From a virus: a DNA stretch of 55,478 nucleotides. Below, piece after piece: positions 7,809-15,368 of this stretch. The position numbers and the translations under genes were made by a program. The number at the start of each line of letters is the position of its first letter. Position 1 is the first letter of the stretch. Under the pieces are notes generated by a model. That model was not told where the DNA came from and did not search any database. It saw only the letters and a list, made by a program, of their open reading frames with translations. The stretch lies in the IMG/VR virus record IMGVR_UViG_3300046007_008608, positions 1-55,478 of that record, one strand, 5' to 3'.

Positions 7809-8217
7809 TTTTAAATAACTTCTTTATTTCATCGTCATCTATTCCTCGGCTACTTAGAACATTTTTAATAGTATCTTCACTTAACATATTGATGTATGTT
7901 CTTGCTTCACGTGTTGATACCTTATAGTGATCTGCTATTATGACTACTAAGTCATTATTTGCCTTTGGTGTAGTTGACTTAATATATTTTGCAAATATTT
8001 TATTTTCAGGTAAGTAACTACAGTAAATTAAATATAATTGCTCGTGTGTTAATTGCCAAAATTGTTGTAAATAATTTGCTAACTCAATATATGGTTCATG
8101 CATTGATAAAAATCGATGCAACATATAAGGGTTAAAAGTAGCCTTATCCTCATCGCTAAACGAGGACCAAGGATCTTTTATGTATGTAACTTGTTTTATC
8201 CAGTCAAATACGTTCAT
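7765..8217 (-). CDS. 62: Clamp loader small subunit (T4 gp62-like)
   Basis: A 150-aa protein. The N-terminus VFDWIKQVTYIKDPWSSFSD, then FNPYMLHRFLSM and a later LPENKIFAKYIKS, match the pattern of gp62-like proteins in T4-like marine phages. The C-terminus has a short Lys/Thr-rich tail (EKTTKTSKTSTGA). gp62 pairs with the gp44 ATPase to load the gp45 clamp. The position supports this: it follows gp44 by one small gene, with the gp45 clamp and gp43 polymerase further upstream. The call rests on recalled family features plus synteny, since gp62 is poorly conserved. Confidence 0.75.
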   Translation of the reverse strand: MNVFDWIKQVTYIKDPWSSFSDEDKATFNPYMLHRFLSMHEPYIELANYLQQFWQLTHEQLYLIYCSYLPENKIFAKYIKSTTPKANNDLVVIIADHYKVSTREARTYINMLSEDTIKNVLSSRGIDDDEIKKLFKNEKTTKTSKTSTGA

Positions 8218-8219
8218 TA

Positions 8220-8441
8220 TTACTTATCTTTAGGCATAAAGTCAGCATTCACATGTCCACATTTAATACAAGCGAATACTGGAATAGGCATAAGTGCGTC
8301 TTGTGCTGTGCCTGTTACGAAACGAGATATTTTACGTAGTAATACTCCTTCTTTAAATACTTCACTTTGACACTCTTCACATGCGATTGGTGTAGTTTCT
8401 TTCAACGCTACATTCATGTTGATTTCTTGTTGTTTTGCCAT
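8220..8441 (-). CDS. Small zinc-ribbon protein between gp44 and gp62
   Basis: A 73-aa protein with two CXXC knuckles: CEECQSEVF (C21/C24) and CIKCGHVNADF (C58/C61). The 33 residues between them include ISRFVTGTAQDALMPIPVF. This is a zinc-ribbon layout. It sits between the two clamp-loader subunits with 1-2 nt spacing, so it is translationally coupled to them and may assist replication or late transcription. I do not know a characterised homologue. Confidence 0.72.
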   Translation of the reverse strand: MAKQQEINMNVALKETTPIACEECQSEVFKEGVLLRKISRFVTGTAQDALMPIPVFACIKCGHVNADFMPKDK

Positions 8442-8442
8442 T

Positions 8443-9354
8443 TTATTTTATTTTAATTATTTGAGATATAAATGCCATAAAGTTAATTTCTTTATCAGCT
8501 ATAGTATTATTTTGCCATAGGTATTGAGCTGAATGGATAGCCACATCAGCAGGTGATTTAGTGTATTCGTTAGCACGTTCATATAATCCCGTGTATAATG
8601 GCACGAAATCATTGATATCTGCGTCGGCAATTGCTTGTCTGACATCTGTCCATGATGTTGGTTTTTTCGCTTTTAAATGCGCTATAATCGCAGATAATAC
8701 GCCTTCAACATTAGGAACTAACGCACCTGGATTTAAAATATTATTGTCATCTATTGACTGCTGTGTTGCATTTATAATCTTTCTGATGTCAGGATAATAT
8801 GTCTTTACTAATGAAGCTATATCTTTTAATTCATATTTAATTTCCTCTTGATCTAATATCCAAGCTAAATGTTTTGCAACATCTCCCTTAGCAGGTGGTT
8901 CAATATGGAATGTTTGACATCTACTCTTAAGTGGATCAATAATACGTTCAGCATAATTAGCTGTTAATATAAAGCGTGTTTTAGCTGAATATGTTTCCAT
9001 CACATTACGCAATGCAGCTTGTGCTTGTGCTGTAATATAGTCAGATTCATCTAAAATAATTACTTTAAGTGGATTAAAGCTATTTACAGAAGCGAAGTCA
9101 ACAATTTTATCTCTAATAGTATCAATACCTCTCTCATCAGATGCATTAATATACATTACATCGCATTTGATGTTCTTAGTAATTAACTTAGCTAATGTGG
9201 TTTTACCTGTACCAGGCTTTCCGTATAATAATAAGTGAGGTATATCGTTATTAGTGATACACTTAGAAATGAAGGCTTTTACACCCTCATTTCCAACGTA
9301 TGTATCTAAATTTTGACTACGATATTTCTCAACCCATAGGGTATTGTTCGTCAT
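8443..9354 (-). CDS. 44: Clamp loader large subunit, AAA+ ATPase (T4 gp44-like)
   Basis: A 303-aa RFC/gp44-type AAA+ protein. WVEKYRSQNLDTYVG at residues 7-21 is the RFC box, and LLLYGKPGTGKTTLAK (residues 41-56) contains Walker A. VIILDESD at 98-105 is the Walker B (DExD) motif. TRFILTANYAERI is the sensor 1 region, and PLKSRCQTFHI holds the SRC arginine finger. Length equals the usual gp44 (about 320 aa). It opens and loads the sliding clamp at primer ends with gp62. Its start overlaps the 3' end of groEL by 26 nt, so chaperonin and clamp loader are on one message. Confidence 0.93.
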   Translation of the reverse strand: MTNNTLWVEKYRSQNLDTYVGNEGVKAFISKCITNNDIPHLLLYGKPGTGKTTLAKLITKNIKCDVMYINASDERGIDTIRDKIVDFASVNSFNPLKVIILDESDYITAQAQAALRNVMETYSAKTRFILTANYAERIIDPLKSRCQTFHIEPPAKGDVAKHLAWILDQEEIKYELKDIASLVKTYYPDIRKIINATQQSIDDNNILNPGALVPNVEGVLSAIIAHLKAKKPTSWTDVRQAIADADINDFVPLYTGLYERANEYTKSPADVAIHSAQYLWQNNTIADKEINFMAFISQIIKIK

Positions 9355-10960
9355 TTTTATCTTTTTTAGGTTCGTTATAAATTACACACTCAGTTAATAA
9401 TACTGTTCCTGCAACTGCAACGGCATTTTCTAAGGCTGTACGAGCAACTTTCATTGGATCGATAATACCAGCTTCAAACATGTCTCTTGCAGTTTCGGTT
9501 TTAATATCATACCCAAATGTACGACCATTTTCTGGGTTACTCTCTCTTGCTGATCTAAGAGTATAGATAATATCTGTGGTATTTTCAATACCAGCGTTTG
9601 ATAAGATTTTCAAGAATGGAGCGCCACATGCTGTATATGCTATTCTCTTTCCTAAATTAAAATCTTCACCGTCTTCTTTATTAAGTGTGATTTTTTCTCT
9701 AGCTTCAAGTAACGCTACACCACCACCTGGAAGTAATCCTTCTTCAAGTGCTGCTTTGGTTGCTTGTAAAGCATCATCGATACGATCTTTCTTCTCTTTG
9801 ATTTCAGTTTCAGTAGCACCACCGATATTAATTACGGCAACACCACCTACTAATTTACCTAAACGCTCTTGTAAGTGTTCTTTTTCAAACGCTGATTGTG
9901 ACTTTCCAATTTGGTCTTTAAGTTCAGTAATACGAGCTTGGATTGCATCTTCATCACCAACACCATCTACAATTGTAGTAGTGTCTTTAGTTACTGTTAC
10001 TACTCTTGCTTTACCGAACCAATCTGAATTAAAGCGCTCTAATTTCATTCCTTTTTCAGGTGAAATTACAGTACCGCCTGTTACTGTAGCGATATCTTCT
10101 AATACTGCTAAACGACGATCTCCAAAGTCAGGAGCTTTAACAGCAACTGCTTTTAACATACCTCTCATTTTGTTAACGATTAAGGTAGATAATGCTTCAC
10201 CATCAATATCTTCAGCGATAATCAATAATGAGCTATCTGTTTGTGAAGTACCTTCAAGTACTGGGAGTAATTCTTTAACTGATGTTAAACGTCCATTATA
10301 GATTAAAATTAATGGATCTTTTAATGCAGCAGACATTGTATTATTATCTGTTGTAAAATACATTGATTTATATCCTCTATCGAATTGAATACCTTCTACT
10401 GTTTCTAATGATGTTTCACCTGTTTTACTTTCTTCAACAGTAACAACACCATCTTGACCTACCATTTTCATAGCTTCAGCTACTAATGCACCAATTTCTT
10501 CGTCATTGTTTGCTGAAATGGTAGCTACTTGCTTAATTTGATCTTCAGAATTAATTTCGCGTTTAATTTCTCTTAAACCTTCAATTACTTCTCTAGATGC
10601 TGCTTCGATACCTTTTTTAACTAATACTACATTTGTATTTGCGTTAATAGATGCAAATGATTTTTGAATTAATACATTTGCTAGTACAGTCGATGTTGTA
10701 GTACCATCACCTGCTTTATCTGCTGTTTTAATAGATGCTTGCTTTACCATTTGAGCACCTATGTTCTCAATTGGATCTTCAAAATCTTTTAATGTTTTTG
10801 CTACAGTAACACCATCTTTAGTGCTACGTACTGTGTTATACTCATCAATGAATACTACGTTACGTCCGTAAGGTCCAAGGGTTGAGCCAACGGCGTCGGC
10901 TACTTGTCTAATACCTTTTGCTAGTTTGTTTTTTGCTTCTTGGTTGAATGCTGTTTTCAT
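9329..10960 (-). CDS. groL: Chaperonin GroEL (Hsp60), phage-encoded
   Basis: A full-length 543-aa group I chaperonin. Visible are LGPYGRNV (nucleotide-binding loop), KDGVTVAK (D52-equivalent), GDGTTTSTVLA (D87-equivalent) and DDALQATKAALEEGLLPGGGVAL (D398-equivalent), so the ATPase residues are intact. The apical domain is complete. The C-terminus ends EQYPMG rather than a long GGM-repeat tail, so the in-cavity tail is short. It follows groES by 9 nt, the usual groESL order. Phage GroEL is likely to help fold phage capsid or replication proteins in the cytoplasm. Most tailed phages rely on host GroEL, and T4 brings only a GroES analogue (gp31). Confidence 0.97.
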   Translation of the reverse strand: MKTAFNQEAKNKLAKGIRQVADAVGSTLGPYGRNVVFIDEYNTVRSTKDGVTVAKTLKDFEDPIENIGAQMVKQASIKTADKAGDGTTTSTVLANVLIQKSFASINANTNVVLVKKGIEAASREVIEGLREIKREINSEDQIKQVATISANNDEEIGALVAEAMKMVGQDGVVTVEESKTGETSLETVEGIQFDRGYKSMYFTTDNNTMSAALKDPLILIYNGRLTSVKELLPVLEGTSQTDSSLLIIAEDIDGEALSTLIVNKMRGMLKAVAVKAPDFGDRRLAVLEDIATVTGGTVISPEKGMKLERFNSDWFGKARVVTVTKDTTTIVDGVGDEDAIQARITELKDQIGKSQSAFEKEHLQERLGKLVGGVAVINIGGATETEIKEKKDRIDDALQATKAALEEGLLPGGGVALLEAREKITLNKEDGEDFNLGKRIAYTACGAPFLKILSNAGIENTTDIIYTLRSARESNPENGRTFGYDIKTETARDMFEAGIIDPMKVARTALENAVAVAGTVLLTECVIYNEPKKDKNDEQYPMG

Positions 10961-10969
10961 ATTTTATTT

Positions 10970-11260
10970 TTAGTCTTCAATTAATGCTAATACATTTGCT
11001 TCTGATACGGCGATGTATTCTACACCTTCCCATTCTAACTTTGTAGGACCTACTTGAGGTAATACTACTTTTTGTCCTACACTGAATGACATTGGGATAC
11101 GTGTATCTCCAGCTGCATTCCATCTTCCTGGTCCGACATCAACAATTGTTCCAATAATTGCTTTTTCTTGTGTTAAATCGGGAACAATAAATTTCCCATG
11201 CATTTTTTCTGTTTTCTCGTCTGCCTTTACTATAATGGCATCCCATACTGCTTTTATCAT
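10970..11260 (-). CDS. groS: Co-chaperonin GroES, phage-encoded
   Basis: A 96-aa protein with the GroES order. AVWDAIIVKADEKTEK is the first strand block, and MHGKFIVPDLTQEK is the mobile-loop region that docks on GroEL. It is short and lacks the usual 'GGI' triplet. GTIVDVGPGRW and VGQKVVLPQVGPTKLEWEGVEYIAVSEANVLALIED complete the beta-barrel. It caps the GroEL folding chamber. It is closer to bacterial GroES than to the diverged T4 gp31. It overlaps the 100-aa gene upstream by 4 nt and precedes groEL by 9 nt. The altered mobile loop may be tuned to the phage GroEL. Confidence 0.93.
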   Translation of the reverse strand: MIKAVWDAIIVKADEKTEKMHGKFIVPDLTQEKAIIGTIVDVGPGRWNAAGDTRIPMSFSVGQKVVLPQVGPTKLEWEGVEYIAVSEANVLALIED

Positions 11261-11559
11261 ATATTTAGTGCTTGTTTTAAATTATTAACTGTTTGTTTAT
11301 GTTCTTCAACATATTCTTTAAAGGTATAAATACCCTTTTTATCTACGATACAATTGCGAATTAGTCTATGCATAACTGCTTCTAATGAGTTAAAGTAACC
11401 AACAGTTACCATACCATCATTGTAGCCAGGTTCTACTAGTGTGTAGCAATTTTTATCTTCATGGATTTCATAAGGAGCAAATAAAGGATCTTTGATAATA
11501 ACAACATCCTTAACTTGGCCTTTTTGGCGTCCGCGACGCCCATTAAATGGATCACTCAT
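11257..11559 (-). CDS. Hypothetical protein leading the groES-groEL operon
   Basis: A 100-aa protein. The N-terminus is basic (SDPFNGRRGRQKGQVKD). The rest (VVIIKDPLFAPYEIHEDKNC, VEPGYNDGMVTVGYF, then a helical C-terminus with LEAVMHRLIRN and VEEHKQTVNNLKQAL) looks like a small alpha/beta domain. It resembles small conserved proteins near replication genes in T4-like phages, but I cannot name a function. It overlaps groES by an ATGA junction and is the first gene after a combined class 1/class 2 promoter region. The start is preceded by AAAAGTTATG. Confidence 0.72.
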   Translation of the reverse strand: MSDPFNGRRGRQKGQVKDVVIIKDPLFAPYEIHEDKNCYTLVEPGYNDGMVTVGYFNSLEAVMHRLIRNCIVDKKGIYTFKEYVEEHKQTVNNLKQALNI

Positions 11560-11579
11560 AACTTTTATTTTTATTTATA

Positions 11580-11613
11580 TATAAATATACACTAGATAAT
11601 TGGGTTATCCACA
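11580..11613 (-). promoter_or_regulatory. Composite class 1 and class 2 promoter of the groESL operon
   Basis: The minus strand has TGTG (11610-11613, one mismatch to TTTG), 20 nt, then TATATTTA (11582-11589). The latter is also part of the class 2 10-mer TATATTTATA (11580-11589). A second AT-rich TATAAATA octamer (11573-11580) lies directly downstream on the coding strand. The ATG is 20 nt away. It is the only site seen with both classes, which suggests expression in both early and late phases. Confidence 0.55.
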
Positions 11614-11795
11614 TTTTCATCAATAATGGCCTCTTCTATTAATTCGCAAAAGTACATTTTACTGTCCCTTTTAAACGTTTTATTTAATTCACTCATTTTG
11701 TTCCATTCCTGAGCTACTGCGTCATAGTCTTCACTTAAAATGTATCTTACTAGGTATAAACTATCTCCTATCTTTAACATTCCCTTATGTATCAT
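11592..11795 (-). CDS. Small hypothetical protein next to the sliding clamp
   Basis: A 67-aa soluble protein (MIHKGMLKIGDSLYLVRYIL, then a charged helix with AQEWNKMSELNKTFKRDSKM and an acidic end). It overlaps the stop of the sliding-clamp gene by 1 nt, so it is co-translated with it. Its 3' end holds the upstream box of the groESL promoter. No family is recognised. Confidence 0.6.
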   Translation of the reverse strand: MIHKGMLKIGDSLYLVRYILSEDYDAVAQEWNKMSELNKTFKRDSKMYFCELIEEAIIDENVDNPII

Positions 11796-12535
11796 TATAC
11801 TATTTGTATTTCCGGTAAGTAATATATTGATTTTCCAGATTCAGTTGTAAATTCTAATTTTAGTAATCCTTGAGTGCTTAAGTATCCTTTAGCATCTACA
11901 ATTCCATCTTTATTAGCGTTAAGTATTTCTTTAACGTATGCTGAATTGAATGGTGTTTGTTTAGAATCACCTATGTCAAATTTAGCGCTTGTTGTGAATT
12001 CAATTTTATTTGAATGTGATGTTGGTTCTCCTAATATTAATTTAACTTCTTTATTTCCATCATTGTTTACTAAACTTGATATTCTAAATACATCTCTAGT
12101 ATTTGTTCCTAATGCACTTTTAGCTTTAGAAAAACGCATAATGAATTCAGAATCAATAATGAATTCAACATCGTAAGTAGGCTCCGTAATAGATGGTGTT
12201 AGTGAAATAATATAAGGATCAGCTAATGAGTACTGTAATGAGAAATTAGAATCTTCAATAAGTAATTTAGTTGGTACTTTATGTGTTTTTTCAATATCAA
12301 TTAAAACATCCATCTCTAGTATACTTAACATTTTAAGTAATCCACTAGTGTTAAAGATACCTATTGTTCCATCTTCTAATGTAACATCACTTTCAACACT
12401 ACCTACTAAGTCTTGATTAGGTGATACAAACGAAACATTCAATTTATTATTTGATATGCTCCATTTAACACTCTCAACTGTACCGTTAAGATAGTATTTT
12501 TCGATAGTTGATACTAAATGTAGTTTATTGATCAT
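11795..12535 (-). CDS. 45: DNA polymerase sliding clamp (T4 gp45-like)
   Basis: A 246-aa protein, near the gp45 length of 228. It shows the two-domain clamp pattern: MINKLHLVSTIEKYYLNGTV at the start, GIFNTSGLLKMLSILEMD in the first domain, and IDSEFIMRFSKAKSALGTNTRD opening the second. TPFNSAYVKEILNANKDG and a C-terminal strand pair (GLLKLEFTTESGKSIYYLPEIQIV) close it. Clamps form a trimeric ring that holds the polymerase on DNA, and in T4 gp45 also activates late transcription. It is followed by groESL and gp44/62 and preceded by the polymerase, the T4 core order. Sequence identity to gp45 looks low, so synteny adds weight. Confidence 0.85.
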   Translation of the reverse strand: MINKLHLVSTIEKYYLNGTVESVKWSISNNKLNVSFVSPNQDLVGSVESDVTLEDGTIGIFNTSGLLKMLSILEMDVLIDIEKTHKVPTKLLIEDSNFSLQYSLADPYIISLTPSITEPTYDVEFIIDSEFIMRFSKAKSALGTNTRDVFRISSLVNNDGNKEVKLILGEPTSHSNKIEFTTSAKFDIGDSKQTPFNSAYVKEILNANKDGIVDAKGYLSTQGLLKLEFTTESGKSIYYLPEIQIV

Positions 12536-12732
12536 AATGCTTCTATTTCTTGTTTTACTTCAATCCAATATTCTAATTCCATATATGTTTCATCTCTTCT
12601 AAATGAAGCAATTTTAGGCATGTTTAATATCTCATCTACTGCTACTAATGCTGCTATTCTAGCGGCTGCTGGTAAGAAGCCTTCATCTATAAATGCTTGA
12701 ACGAGTGCTACTGCTTTTTCTTTTGGTGCCAT
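12532..12732 (-). CDS. Small helical hypothetical protein
   Basis: A 66-aa Ala/Glu-rich helical protein (APKEKAVALVQAFIDEGFLP, then AAARIAALVAVDEILNMPKI and ELEYWIEVKQEIEAL). It overlaps the clamp gene by 4 nt. The only in-frame ATG lies 4 nt after a TATATTTA box with a TTTGG box 20 nt upstream of that, so the message may start at or next to the start codon. Function unknown. Confidence 0.65.
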   Translation of the reverse strand: MAPKEKAVALVQAFIDEGFLPAAARIAALVAVDEILNMPKIASFRRDETYMELEYWIEVKQEIEAL

Positions 12733-12736
12733 AGTG

Positions 12737-12768
12737 TAAATATAATAACTTTTATTCGGTTATCCAAA
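12737..12768 (-). promoter_or_regulatory. Class 1 promoter candidate (TTTG - 20 nt - TATATTTA)
   Basis: On the minus strand TTTG (12765-12768) followed by GATAACC, with 20 nt in total to TATATTTA (12737-12744). The upstream box lies within the last codons of the DNA polymerase gene. Only CACT separates the downstream box from the ATG at 12732, so any transcript from here would have almost no leader. It would drive the 66-aa gene, the clamp and possibly groESL. Confidence 0.65.
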
Positions 12769-15342
12769 TGTAAAGAATTTGTTTATGCTGCTGTTGAATA
12801 TTGGTCTTCCCCATTTTAAATCTTCATACAGTGTTTCTAATTTGTTTCGTAATATTGAATCGAATAACTGTACTTTATCGAGATATTTTTCAATAAACTC
12901 TGTAATGAATGGAGGGTCATCATATCCATTAAATCCAATCACATCAATTCGATATGGATTGTCTTTTAAATATGCAATAAACATTTTATCTCCAATCTGG
13001 AGTGTATTGTGTTTTTTATCTAATTTTTTAAAGCGTATTAAATCGTTATAATAAATTGCTGCTTTAGTGTTGATAGGACATTTTAATTCTAATTTAGAAA
13101 ATATCTCACCTGCTGTTGGTCTTGATGCTACATATCCTTCTAGATTTTTAATTCCTGTAGGTTTTAATAGTAATCTCCAATCTACAGTATTGATACTTTC
13201 TCTAAACGCTAATATCTTTTTATCTATTTCAGGTTTAGGTTTACCGAACATAATGTCTTGAAGTAACTGCTTACTAAACGTTCTAAAGTAAGGGGGGAAA
13301 TTTGATTTCATCAGGTCTAATCCTTTAATATCTAATTCCTCTACAGGTACACCTTCCTTATTTACAATGAATTGAGCGTAACGTCTTTTGCCTGCAAAGT
13401 ATCCTCGTTCAAGTACAACCTCTTGCTTTAAATCAAAATAGTGAGGCATGTCATGTAGGTTAAATAATTCAACTACTAAACTGTGTAAATTATTATTAGC
13501 GGCTGCTTGGATTTCACTAGCAATTCCTAAAACATACTTTACTGTTTCCTCTCTATTATTTAAATTTAATTCAGGATGTCTTTTCTGTAGTAAATCTTTT
13601 ACTTGAATGAATAATGAATCAGTATCTGATGTTACGATATAATCAATACCCTCAGTATTCATTTCATTATTTACCCATCTATTTACATACTTAATAGAGT
13701 CCTGGATTAAACGTTGTCCTGTAAGTGTAATTGCTTTTGAGATGAATTTATGCCCATCGGTGTATCTCCATCCATTAATAGCATAACATCCGTAAACGTC
13801 ATTCAATTTAATTTTGTAGGCGTGTTGTCGTCTATTATAGAATTCGCCTTTAACAGCATCACCTGCTTTATAGGCTTTCTTCATTAAGTTTTTATATTCA
13901 ACACGTTTATTGAACCAGTCAGTTAATACCTCACATGCAATACTTGATTTGTCTTTACGGAATATAACTCCAGGTGCAGATACAACCCAGTTTTCATTTT
14001 TAATTAATTGAAGTATCTTTTCTACTGTTATAACAGAACGAGATATACTTTTATTAGGATTAACTCGTTCAATAGTAACTTCAGTAGATGGATTTAGTAG
14101 CTTTAATTCTTTTAAAGACCATTGATTATCGTATTTGTCTTTATTTACAATACGCCCAACTAATGTTTCAATACCTATGTTAAGTGAACGTATAATTGAT
14201 GGATATAGCGATGTAAAATCTAAGTCAATCACCCACTCATATAGTCCTGGTACTGGGTCTTTTAAGTATCCACCTGCATATTCTTCCTTAATATCTTTTA
14301 ATGTAGGATTGTATGTAGTAGGTTTATTAGGTGAAACTATGTTTTTACGTTTCAAATATGTCAATATAGCACCTTCATTAAGCGCTGTAGACATATAAAT
14401 TTGTTCATATGGTACATGGCATAAGTGACTAATGATAACTGTTAAGTCAATAAATTTAAGTTTATCCTCTAATGCAACTATAATTTCAACGTCTCTAATA
14501 TTGTAATCAATGAATTTATTTATGTCTTCTTTAAATAATTTATCTAATGAGCCTAAATAATCTACTTTACCTAATTCAACATATTTTTCTCCAACATTGC
14601 CTAATGCATAAGATGGTTCTTGAGCTGTAATGTATTTTTTAAATAGCAACATATAGTCAAGATGGTTTATTCCTGCTATTGTAGTATATTTAACACCCAT
14701 AAATTCACTTTCATCTACACATTTAAGTGGAGATAAACGTACAGCTTCACTTTGTCCTAAAACATTTGCAATACGATTGTATAAGTAAGGAATATCAAAG
14801 AATTCGCTGTTCCATCCTGTTATAATAGTAGGATCTAATTCTTCCCATTTATCTAAGAACTTGTACATTAATTCCTTTTCTGTAGCACAAGGTACAATAA
14901 CTTTGTTTTCTGATTCAGATAGAGTCATTGTTCGTGCTTCATCTAAGATATAACAATAGTACATTTTAGTACTATTATCGTATAAAGCAATTGCTGTTAA
15001 TTTACCTTGAGGACTTCTAACACTGTCTTGTGTAAGTGCCCCTGCGATTTCACACTCAATATCTAGATAAACTATATTTTGAAATTCGGGTGTGTCGTCT
15101 TGCTCATAGTAGGCATCTACTAATACACGAGTAAACTTATCAACATCGCTTTCGTATGCGTTTGGGTCTTTCCAGTTATATTGCTTAGTTGGAGCTACTC
15201 TAACACCATCTAGTGTTTCGTAGTTGCCTTTTTCATCAGCCATATAGCAGGTAGCTCGATATGGAAATTCGAGCCACCCCTTTTTATCATCTCTTAAATG
15301 GTACGTCTTGGTACTTCTATTGTAGTAAATTGCTTGATACAT
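12760..15342 (-). CDS. 43: Replicative DNA polymerase, family B (T4 gp43-like)
   Basis: An 860-aa polymerase, close to T4 gp43 (898 aa). Exonuclease motifs: VYLDIECE (D94, E96), TGWNSEFFDIPYL (D183) and YNIRD (280-284). Polymerase motifs: DFTSLYPSI at 375-383 (motif A), KLNDVYG at 512-518 (motif B) and SDTDS at 572-576 (motif C). All catalytic Asp residues are present, so both 3'-5' proofreading and synthesis should work. The C-terminus (ending ...INKFFTFG) could hold a clamp-binding peptide. It is transcribed before the clamp and clamp loader. A TACATTTA box lies 7 nt before the ATG, and the leader reads AAAAGGTTATG. Confidence 0.97.
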   Translation of the reverse strand: MYQAIYYNRSTKTYHLRDDKKGWLEFPYRATCYMADEKGNYETLDGVRVAPTKQYNWKDPNAYESDVDKFTRVLVDAYYEQDDTPEFQNIVYLDIECEIAGALTQDSVRSPQGKLTAIALYDNSTKMYYCYILDEARTMTLSESENKVIVPCATEKELMYKFLDKWEELDPTIITGWNSEFFDIPYLYNRIANVLGQSEAVRLSPLKCVDESEFMGVKYTTIAGINHLDYMLLFKKYITAQEPSYALGNVGEKYVELGKVDYLGSLDKLFKEDINKFIDYNIRDVEIIVALEDKLKFIDLTVIISHLCHVPYEQIYMSTALNEGAILTYLKRKNIVSPNKPTTYNPTLKDIKEEYAGGYLKDPVPGLYEWVIDLDFTSLYPSIIRSLNIGIETLVGRIVNKDKYDNQWSLKELKLLNPSTEVTIERVNPNKSISRSVITVEKILQLIKNENWVVSAPGVIFRKDKSSIACEVLTDWFNKRVEYKNLMKKAYKAGDAVKGEFYNRRQHAYKIKLNDVYGCYAINGWRYTDGHKFISKAITLTGQRLIQDSIKYVNRWVNNEMNTEGIDYIVTSDTDSLFIQVKDLLQKRHPELNLNNREETVKYVLGIASEIQAAANNNLHSLVVELFNLHDMPHYFDLKQEVVLERGYFAGKRRYAQFIVNKEGVPVEELDIKGLDLMKSNFPPYFRTFSKQLLQDIMFGKPKPEIDKKILAFRESINTVDWRLLLKPTGIKNLEGYVASRPTAGEIFSKLELKCPINTKAAIYYNDLIRFKKLDKKHNTLQIGDKMFIAYLKDNPYRIDVIGFNGYDDPPFITEFIEKYLDKVQLFDSILRNKLETLYEDLKWGRPIFNSSINKFFTFG

Positions 15343-15349
15343 AACCTTT

Positions 15350-15357
15350 TAAATGTA
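15350..15357 (-). promoter_or_regulatory. Isolated TACATTTA box before the DNA polymerase gene
   Basis: The minus strand has TACATTTA 7 nt before the polymerase ATG, preceded by GTTCG as in the SSB promoter. At the class 1 distance the upstream sequence is ACGT, not TTTG. A weak GAGA/TCTC inverted repeat lies between. It may be a weaker or regulated version of the class 1 promoter. Confidence 0.35.
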
Positions 15358-15368
15358 CGAACGAGAGT

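Noticed and set aside
9576-10301. A 241-codon open frame on the plus strand opposite groEL
   Set aside because: It is the Ser/Pro-rich mirror of a well-conserved coding gene, has no start context, and no other plus-strand gene exists here.
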